Shown: piece after piece, positions 31,161-38,600 of the stretch | Layout: each line of letters begins with the position of its first letter | How positions within the stretch are numbered: the first letter of the stretch is position 1 | From: Cladocopium goreaui | Taxonomy: Eukaryota > Sar > Dinophyceae > Suessiales > Symbiodiniaceae | DNA: 64,000 nucleotides | Reading direction: 5' to 3' | NCBI GenBank assembly: GCA_947184155.2 | Contig: CAMXCT020000434.1 | Location: forward strand, 62,001 to 126,000 | Position numbers and translations under genes: made by a program | Notes under the pieces: generated by a model | The model's database searches: none | What the model was told of the DNA's origin: nothing | The model's input: the letters and a program-made list of their open reading frames with translations, nothing else

Positions 31161-32214
31161 CATCGGCACCAGCCGCTGCGCCTTCGACGGAGCCTGCCCC
31201 GAAGATTGCCAAGAAGGAGCCGCCTATGGCAAGTGCTCCTCCCCCGGGAATGGGTGGACCTCAGCCTCCAACTGAACCACCTTTGCGACCATCGGGATAC
31301 CCCAAATGGTACTTTTTCTCCCCGGGAACGGGCGAGCGCAGGGAGTTCACCGTCAGGTGCACTGAACTGCCTGGCCTTCGAGATCTTGGACATCTTAGCT
31401 ACGACGACTTCAAGTTTTCCAAGCGGGTCACTGGATTGTTGCGCGGCTACGACCACAAGTTTTTGGAACCCCATCATCGTCACATTCCACCGGAATTCGA
31501 TGACGAGCTCTACCTCAACTTCGAGAGCATGTACAGCTACTTGAAGAAGAGGTACAGGGCCCAGCTCTCAAAGGAGGATCTCTATCTGATCCTCAGGACG
31601 CAGGACAGGTTCATGTGTCGCATTGAAGCTGGAATTGTCGGGGAACTGACAACTTTGGACATGCCGTACCGCATCACGCATGTGAAAGCCTGCCAAGGTC
31701 ACGACCAATCCCTCATCGACAAGGTGGGGACGGCTCCATTGGTCAAGCAGATCATCTCGCTTGACTACCAGTTCACGGTGGAGGATTTGAAAAGGGGATT
31801 CTACCCAAGGGTTCCTATTTATCCTCACCTGGCGGAAGCCGAGGTCCCAGAAGAGTTCCGTGTAATTTACCATTACACGTCATGGAACGCCCTTCAGCAG
31901 ATCATTTGCACGGGAATTTTCCCCGGGGCTTCGTCTTGCAAGGGTCATGTTTACATGACCCGACATGCGCCTTGGGAAATTTGAAGGCAAGGATCCTGGT
32001 GTCAGGACGAACAGACCCGTGTGCATTGCAATTGACACCGATTGCGCTTTGCACTATGGTCTTCGCCTGGTGGAAACCTTGGCCGGTGCCCTCATCTGCG
32101 AGGACTGGATCCCGAACCATTGCCTCATCTACGCATTCGATTGCGAGAAGTCGCAATACCTTTGGGCCAACCACGGCTACAACGGGGTCAAGAAGTACCT
32201 TCGGCAGAAGGCCT
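31161..32214 (+). CDS. Tpt1/KptA-like RNA 2'-phosphotransferase domain
   Basis: Reads in frame from about 31161 (APAAAPSTEPAPKIAKKEPP) to 31984, then in the next frame to 32222. The KptA features appear in order: FKFSKRVTGLLRG (compare SKxLSxxLRH); a helical winged segment ending YLILRTQDRFMCRIE; YRITHVKACQGHDQ (the A-x-Q-G-H-S motif); EFRVIYHYTSWNALQQIICT (the YHGT motif); KGHVYMT (the H-V-H-L motif); then RPVCIAIDTDC. This family transfers a splice-junction 2'-phosphate to NAD+ in tRNA splicing, and its fold is an ADP-ribosyltransferase. The leading Arg-His dyad reads R-G here, so activity is uncertain. One-base slips occur near 31977 (GGGAAATTT) and 32214 (CTTGAAAGG). Confidence 0.7.
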
Positions 32215-33507
32215 CCGCTTGAAAGGTATGAGTGTTCGGACTTGGAGACGTTGAAGGTGCTCTTCACGAATGAATATGATCAGTGGAAGGACGTGGTTAC
32301 TTTGCGCCGTCCACTCATCTACAAAGAAGTTCCAACACCTTACCCTGTCGTCGACGAACTGCTGCCGAAGACCAGGCAGCGACCGCTCAACTTCACCAAC
32401 CTTCTCTGTGTGGCGCGAAAACCAACTGTGACGGCTGCTGCCTTCGACATTGCCCCTGACAACACGCGGGAACGCCGTTCTGATCGCTTCGATCAGGAGG
32501 CCTTTGACCCATCCGCGGAGGGGAACCTCACGCGCTGGCGGTATGTATCCATGCTGGCTATGCCAGAATTGACATGCCCCCGGTGCAGGAAAATTTTTCC
32601 TGAGGGGATGTTGGTATGCCTTGCATGCGGCTTGTCCTTGGCGACTATGTCCGACATGCGCCGTGCATGCCAGGTCTTTCGACTTGAGGAGCTGGCCGAG
32701 AAACTTGGTTTTGAATTGACCCTCGACTTGCTGGGCGATGACGATGTAGCAGGCACCACACAAGGTGCCAAGCAGATCCGCTCTGCTGCTGCTGTCCTCA
32801 AAAATCATGCCCGCTCATACATGAAGCAGGCACGAAAAGCGGGGATGACATTGCTCCAGCGTCTGGGAACGGACGCCCACTACGCCTTTAACTGTGCGGT
32901 CCAAGACCTGACGCCGAGGTGTATGCATTGGATTACCGTCCTCGGCAACGTCCTGCTCCCGAGCATCAAGCGCACGCGGGAGGAAATCCGAACTGGAAAG
33001 GTTCGGCAGTACAAAGCGCGTATGTGCATGGTCGCATACGAAGGTGGACAGATGCAGACGATCGTCGTTGACGATCATGTTCTCATCTGGTACAAAAACC
33101 GCTTTTACAGAGCCAACCAGTTCGCCGCCGCCTATGCCTTGATCCCCGTGGCCGACAGATTCGAGGTCTTGAGCATCGCCAACACGACGTTCCAATCCCT
33201 TGCGTTGTCCAAGCAGGATGTGTATGCCGACATTCTCAGCTATGTCGACGACATCTTGCGCCCCCTCACGGAGGCAAAGGACACGGAAGGCGGAAGCCGA
33301 CCCCTGCCTGCTACCAAACAGCAGAATCCAGATGTCACCAGGTCTTCGCGTTCTGGGTATGGATCACATCAGGGACCCACGCATGGCTACAGTCAACAGG
33401 AATGGAACGATTTCTACAACCAGTGGACTGACCAGGAGTGGGAAGATTGGCGCCGTCGAAACCAAGGCCACCAATACAGGGATCGACGTTGGTCGGGCTA
33501 TTGCTGA
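32215..33507 (+). CDS. Zinc-ribbon protein at the end of the copia polyprotein
   Basis: Protein-like sequence begins at ERYECSDLETLKVLF (about 32223), although the frame is open from 31882. It contains CPRCRKIFPEGMLVCLACGL, a C-x2-C...C-x2-C zinc ribbon (about 32575-32634), a helical region (SAAAVLKNHARSYMKQARKA), a small beta-rich part (VDDHVLIWYKNRFYRANQF), and a C-terminal tail rich in W, Q, D, R and Y (QWTDQEWEDWRRRNQ). The tail looks like a low-complexity RNA-binding or assembly segment. Family not recognised. It ends in TGA at 33505-33507; the next hairpin begins 7 bases later. Confidence 0.6.
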   Translation, partial: PLERYECSDLETLKVLFTNEYDQWKDVVTLRRPLIYKEVPTPYPVVDELLPKTRQRPLNFTNLLCVARKPTVTAAAFDIAPDNTRERRSDRFDQEAFDPSAEGNLTRWRYVSMLAMPELTCPRCRKIFPEGMLVCLACGLSLATMSDMRRACQVFRLEELAEKLGFELTLDLLGDDDVAGTTQGAKQIRSAAAVLKNHARSYMKQARKAGMTLLQRLGTDAHYAFNCAVQDLTPRCMHWITVLGNVLLPSIKRTREEIRTGKVRQYKARMCMVAYEGGQMQTIVVDDHVLIWYKNRFYRANQFAAAYALIPVADRFEVLSIANTTFQSLALSKQDVYADILSYVDDILRPLTEAKDTEGGSRPLPATKQQNPDVTRSSRSGYGSHQGPTHGYSQQEWNDFYNQWTDQEWEDWRRRNQGHQYRDRRWSGYC

Positions 33508-33513
33508 GACACC

Positions 33514-33532
33514 GCGGAGGGGAACCTCTCGC
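33514..33532 (+). repeat. GGAA hairpin in the 3' tail
   Basis: GCGGAGGGGAACCTCTCGC: GCG-GAGG pairs with CCTC-CGC, bulge T. Confidence 0.85.
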
Positions 33533-33587
33533 CTGGTGAATTCCTTTTTCAACTGAGGCGGGATAGTTTTTCTCTATGTGAAGTGTC

Positions 33588-33606
33588 GCACAGCGGAAGC
33601 TGTTGC
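33588..33606 (+). repeat. GGAA hairpin in the 3' tail
   Basis: GCACAGCGGAAGCTGTTGC: GCA-CAGC pairs with GCTG-TGC, bulge T. Confidence 0.85.
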
Positions 33607-33841
33607 CTACTCTGATTTAATTCGGGTAGGCGATTAGCTTCATTTGCACTGGTGGGTGCGCGATTCCACCAACACCCAAACAGGTGTGTGCTAAGTAGGA
33701 ATTTTTGCCAACTCATTTCAAGTTCACAAAAACTCCCATTAACGCTTTGAATGCATATAATTTGAAGCAGGCATTTGGCACTCATTTCATTCTTGCCATG
33801 ATTCCTTCTTGCTGAGCACACGGCTGGTAGTTGCATGTACC

Positions 33842-33860
33842 GCAGAGCGGAAGCTCTTGC
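33842..33860 (+). repeat. GGAA hairpin in the 3' tail
   Basis: GCAGAGCGGAAGCTCTTGC: GCA-GAGC pairs with GCTC-TGC, bulge T. Confidence 0.85.
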
Positions 33861-33997
33861 CTTGCGAAGTTAAGGCATCTTTGAAGCATTTCTGAAAGCT
33901 TCCCTGCGGGTTCACACCAAAACTGAATTCAGCATTTTGCTATAATTCATATCGCTTTGCTTTGGCAAGCTCCCGGGCGTCCACAAGAACTTTTGAT

Positions 33998-34016
33998 GCC
34001 GCGTGGAAACGCAGGC
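33998..34016 (+). repeat. GGAA hairpin in the 3' tail
   Basis: GCCGCGTGGAAACGCAGGC: GCC-GCGT pairs with ACGC-GGC, bulge A. Confidence 0.85.
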
Positions 34017-34364
34017 CTATGTAACGGGCCAAGTCCTTTTTCCACTGTGCATGTTCGATCGCAAGCCTGGTAGAGCCTAAAACTTGAAGCCGAATGCATT
34101 CGACCGAATTGATGTTCCTTGCATCCGTTGATCGCAGCACTTGATGTCGGGTCAAATGAAATGCATTGTCACTTTTTGCTCTTGTTGTCAACTTTCACGC
34201 CACACTGAGGTGAAGACGCAAAAGACATCAAAAGGTTAGGCGACGGTCGGGTTTGGGTTTGTTGTTTTTTTGTTTCCCTAATTTGGTTAATGTAACGGCA
34301 TCCCTTACTAGACTGTACATAGTTAATTTGCAGCTTCACTTCCTGTGCGGTAATTACACTGCAC

Positions 34365-34370
34365 GGGGGG
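34365..34370 (+). promoter_or_regulatory. Polypurine tract
   Basis: GGGGGG directly before the 3' LTR, where the plus-strand primer is expected. It is short for a polypurine tract. Confidence 0.5.
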
Positions 34371-34489
34371 TGTTGTTGCACAGTCTTTACATATGTCTTA
34401 GCATTTCACCTCTCCTTACTGTGTGGCAATGGCTCAAGAAATAGCGTTAGCGGATTGTGGTGTGTTGTGGTTGGTTATCTGTTTCTACA
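34371..34489 (+). repeat. 3' LTR
   Basis: 119 bp, 118 identical to the 5' LTR. A frame opening at 34423 reads from the LTR into flanking DNA and is not a gene. Confidence 0.95.
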
Positions 34490-34494
34490 TTATA
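34490..34494. repeat. Target-site duplication, 3' copy
   Basis: TTATA, matching 20337-20341. Confidence 0.85.
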
Positions 34495-35130
34495 TATACT
34501 ATAGAATGTAAGGCTATACATACACTATTGTTGTTTTTGTCCCTCAAGCCTGGAGCACCATTTTTTTCGCCTTGCTTTGCTTCCCCTGAAATGCGGTGGT
34601 TCTGCTTTGCCATCATCCCCTTCATCCCCTTGTATTCCCTGCTCCAGGCAGATGCACTCTGTTGGCCAGCGCCGTTGCGATTCGTTGCCGCGGCCGCACA
34701 GTGGCAAGGACAGGAGTTTAAAACGAGCTCTTTCTGGATCCAGTGTTGGTTGATGGTTTTGTGGTTTGGACATGTTGGGGCACAAGGGTATTGATTCTTG
34801 CAAACTGTTGGAATTCCTACCACGGGACTACTGGCAGCCAGACACAACAGTCACAGCACTTCTGCCACGTGAGTCATGAGGAAAGAAATTGCTTGCAGGA
34901 CTGCCGCAAAGACTAAGGCTGCGACAGTCGAGCCAAAGGGTGTATCGGTCTGGGGCCCTGGGTTTTTTCCAATCATCTCGAAGAAGGGAAAGAAGCACAG
35001 GAATCCCTTCCGTTCATATTAAGTAAACATCCCATCATTTAGGGGGTGTCCAATATTAGAGGGATGGGATTACTTTGATCCTTGCAGCGCTGCAATTTGA
35101 GACTGGCGTCCTAAGGCCGAAACAGCGCTG
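34495..35130. other. No gene seen; upstream region of the dynamin gene
   Basis: No coding frame is supported. Promoter or trans-splice acceptor elements of the dynamin gene should lie here, but none can be singled out. Confidence 0.5.
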
Positions 35131-35627
35131 ATGACAACACAGGCAGAGGTTTCGAAGAAATTGGACATGTTCGAAAGTGTTCGCCATGTATGCCAATCTG
35201 TTGACATTCCACTGCCCGGAGTTGTGGTGGTTGGGGAGCAGTCGGCTGGCAAATCATCCCTGCTGGAAAACATCTCCGGGATTCAGTTTCCGAGAGCACA
35301 GAACACTTGTACAAGGATGCCTTGCGTGCTGTCGCTGCTTACCGATCCAACAGTTAAGGAATCCCACGCCATGGTTTCCATCGACCCAGGTTTTGCTAAT
35401 GATCCTTGGGCTGTGCACCGCAAAATTGGTTCTTATTTTGCCAGTATACAGCGGGAGAAGCTTCATTTTCTGGGCCAAAGGTTGGTGCAAGCAATGATGG
35501 ATATTTTGCTGAGCTTGTTTTGTATGCAGCCAAGGCAACAACATGCACCGTGCCGGAAGTTGAAAAGCAGATCAAACAGCTGACCGAAGAATATGCGACT
35601 GGCGGCGACCAGTTCATCTCAAGCCAG
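35131..35627 (+). CDS. Dynamin exons 1 and 2
   Basis: Exon 1 (35131-35389) starts MTTQAEVSKKLDMFESV and carries the P-loop; it ends at CCCAG|GTTTTG. Exon 2 (35530-35627) follows TATGCAG and ends ISSQ at CAG|GTTTCT. Confidence 0.85.
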
Positions 35628-38600
35628 GTTTCTGTGCTGCACAGCCAGGATCCGCCGGGCCTTTGTTGGCTGTTGGATTGTGCAATCTTCATTGAACACA
35701 TTTAATTTATAGTTATACCGTGGTTTTGTCACACAGGCTGGTGTGGGGCGCATCTAAGCATCTAAGGATTGGACGCGCACACACACTGCTGATGGGAGCA
35801 TGTTACTGAGTAACATTACTCGAATGAGGAACTTTATAGTGGTGAAGTAGTTCATGCCTTGAGGGTTCCTAGGTCCAAAATCCTGGTCAGTCGAGTAGGG
35901 AAAGCAGTGGGAAACTCTGATTTCTGAGATAATCTCAAATTAGCAACATATACGCATGAAAATGGACAGCTTGTTCAACAGTTCAAAACCAACTTCTGCA
36001 GGTACAGGGAGGTGATCAGTCTCCCCTTCCCACCAATGGCAATAGCTTCGTTGCGTGCAGTATGCCAAAGGTGCTGCACGCCCCTGCATCTGATGGATTG
36101 TTTGAATCAACTTGTTAACAGAAACTCAGGTCCGCATGAGTGATAGCGGATTTCACACACACAATGGCCCCCCCGGCAGGGGAGGCAGCTGCTGGTGAAC
36201 GCTGTTTTTCATCGCAGTATCAGTTTGCAATATATACATGTCCTAGAAATTCTTGTACAACATATGGGAAAGGTTCACTGTAAATCAAATGGTCTCCTTG
36301 GGACAGAATAAGGGTCCAGACTGCGTTCCCGTTGGAGAGCGACTCTTCTGAAAACGATCGGTTGAAGGGAAAGAGGACTGAACAGATGAACCATCAGCTG
36401 CAGTGAAAGACCGATCTTGACGTCGATATGATGTAGAACTTGCATTTTCAGAAAGTGGCTCGATCAAAACGTTCTTGATACTCGAGCGTGTCTGACCATC
36501 ATAACTATAGGGCTCCCGGACTTGCGATCTGGATCGTTCACTTTCATTTTCGAAACGAGACTCAACTGAAGCGTTCTTGATACTCGAACGTGTCTGACCA
36601 TCACAAATATAGGGTTCCCGAACTGGCGATCTGGAGCGATCGGTGAGACGTTTCCGAAGGGACCACTGTTCCAAAGTATTGCTAAGTTCACGCAACGAAG
36701 GCATCGTAAGAAGGAGATAGATTGGTTTGAGTTTGAGCTTAAATACACTCTTCAAAATTCAAAAACGTGTGATTCGAACTGTCAAAGTCAAGATTCGCAA
36801 TCGGCAAAAGTATGATGAACACAACTGAGTTGAGAAAAACACAACATGAACATAACTGAAAAGGTAAATGAAAAAGAAGAAAACAGTGTGACGTTATCGA
36901 ACTTCAGATGAAAAACGTCAAAGAATGCCCATTGATGAAAATGTCCAACATCAAATGACTTCACGAAAGTGATGGCGAATGACGACAAAACACGACAATG
37001 CGAAATCCAGCAACTGTTTTGTCTGCGTTTCCTGTCATGGTATCTAGTCAAAGTGAAAAAGAGAATCAGGATCAAGTTGTGGATGACGTGAGCGTACCAA
37101 TTTGATAATCTGACTTCTCAAAGTAGAAGACAATACATCACGTTGTCGTCGAGACCAAATGGACAGAAAATCTTGAATTTGAGGTATTTGTAGAGAACTG
37201 GGCCATGTATTCTGCAAAATGAGACGAATTCTGGCCAGAGCTCCGGACGTGAGTGCCTTAGTCGTACTTGAACTCCTTGTTGAACGAAACGCTTTGTCCA
37301 CAGGTTGAAGATATGTAGTTGTACGCTGTAACACGTCAGCGTTGTATCCTAACAATTCAGATCCTTCAACTTGTTCAAGTAGAATGGGAGGTGAATAGAA
37401 TGAAAGATTCCAAAATAACTGCATTTCTGAGTTCCAGTGTCCCACAGGAAGTAGCATCACTCGATTGTCAACGTAACGATGATGAAAAGTGGAATTGTTG
37501 GTAAATTGACGAAAACAGGACAGAAAAGTATGTTCTCGCATGAGTGCGACAGCTGCACAGAAAATAGGTGCCCATTGACTACCCATGCTGGCACCACGTT
37601 TTTGTAAAAATGTAGACATTCCGACGGTGAAAAAACTGTGATTCAACAGAAAGCTACAAATAGGTAGAATGTCGCCCAAGCGAATATCACGATACATCTT
37701 GGTGTGTTGTCGCCATTGACCTCTAAAAACTCGCAGGGTGCGTTCATGTTGATATACGTGTGCTTGAAGTACAGAATCGAAGGTCTGTCCATGTTGTAAA
37801 ATATATTGATGAATGGCGAATTCAATAGATCCGAGAATGCGGTCATGTTCAACTTGGTTGTAGAAACCAGCAATATCAGTCTGAAAGAGAAGAAGGTCAG
37901 CACCATGATCAATTTGGAAAAAGCATTTGATTTCGTTCATCACCTTGTTGATATCACTGTAGCGAAGTAAGGATGGATAAACAACTTTCAAAATATCTTG
38001 CAACACCACAGACAAAATATAACCCATCTGTTTTGGCCAAGATCGACTGTAATTAACGATGGGTCGTGCTTTCATAAACGAGCGTGAAGGTTTTGGAAGA
38101 ATATACGCCTTGCTTAATGACAAATGAAAATCGAAAGCCCAAGGATATCTGTCAGTGATCCATCCAGGAAGATCATACTGAATATTCTTCAGAATAGTGG
38201 CTGAATCAACACTACAAAGATGAAAAACAGAGGTGTCTTGAAATGTCTTACACAGCAAATTGTGCCACTGGACAGGACAATGTAAGGTGAGAGACGATGG
38301 AAAATGATCTGCTGGGGAAGCAATAAGTCCGTCGATCCTTTGTCGAGCCTGTTGAATACGTTTTTGAGTGTACAACTGACCTGAATCAAGTTGCAAATTC
38401 CAACAGTCTTGTAGAAAAGCCTGCCAATACTGGATCAGATCTCGGCGAAGTTTCCAACGTCGCAACCATTTTTCAAATTGGAAAGTGTTTTGATGGAAAA
38501 ATTGTGTCCACGTAGGTGTAACTTCATCCTCCAAATGTGCAGTCAGAATAGGATCCAGTGGAAAACATTCCGAGGCGAAGGATGAAATATGATCTGTTTT

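Larger units (their letters stand above)
20571..34016 (+). repeat. Dispersed hairpin family: 3 bp, bulge, 4 bp, loop GGAA
   Basis: Layout is N3-N4-GGAA-N4'-b-N3', where N3/N3' and N4/N4' pair and b is one unpaired base. Copies with all 7 pairs (G-T allowed): 20571-20589, 21341-21359, 22967-22985, 23752-23770, 25484-25502, 25929-25947, 27485-27503, 29066-29084, 29327-29345, 29553-29571, 30314-30332, 31240-31258, 31318-31336, 32515-32533, 33514-33532, 33588-33606, 33842-33860, 33998-34016. The bulge is A 8 times, T 8 times, C twice. One-mismatch copies: 22327-22345, 30972-30990, 32065-32083. Bulge moved: 26562-26580, 26995-27013. No bulge: 31635-31652, 32859-32876, 29767-29784. Short: 28171-28184, 28216-28229. 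A C follows the motif in 17 of the 18 strict copies. All lie on the sense strand. GGAA is a GNRA tetraloop. Confidence 0.88.
33508..34364 (+). other. 3' untranslated tail of the copia element
   Basis: About 860 bp without a protein-like frame between the last stop and the polypurine tract. It carries four strict copies of the GGAA hairpin, three of them within 350 bp, which is a higher density than in the coding part. Confidence 0.6.
20342..34489 (+). mobile_element. Complete 14.1-kb Ty1/copia-type LTR retrotransposon
   Basis: Two 119-bp LTRs start TGTTG and end CTACA, differ at one position (C at 20371 versus T at 34400), and are flanked by the 5-bp duplication TTATA. Coding order is gag with two CCCH fingers, aspartic protease, integrase, RT, RNase H, then accessory domains. 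Integrase before RT places it in Ty1/copia. Typical copia elements are about 5 kb; this one is nearly three times longer because of about 5.4 kb of accessory coding sequence after RNase H and an 860-bp 3' tail. The reading frame is interrupted at several places, so this copy may be defective or its sequence may hold indel errors. It sits about 640 bp upstream of the dynamin gene, on the same strand. Confidence 0.95.

Noticed and set aside
34423-34794. Frame starting in the 3' LTR
   Set aside because: The first 22 residues repeat the 5' LTR translation, then it runs into flanking host DNA without protein-like sequence.
35406-35705. Frame through dynamin intron 1 and exon 2 as an independent ORF
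   Set aside because: Only the exon 2 portion is dynamin; the rest is intron that happens to be open.
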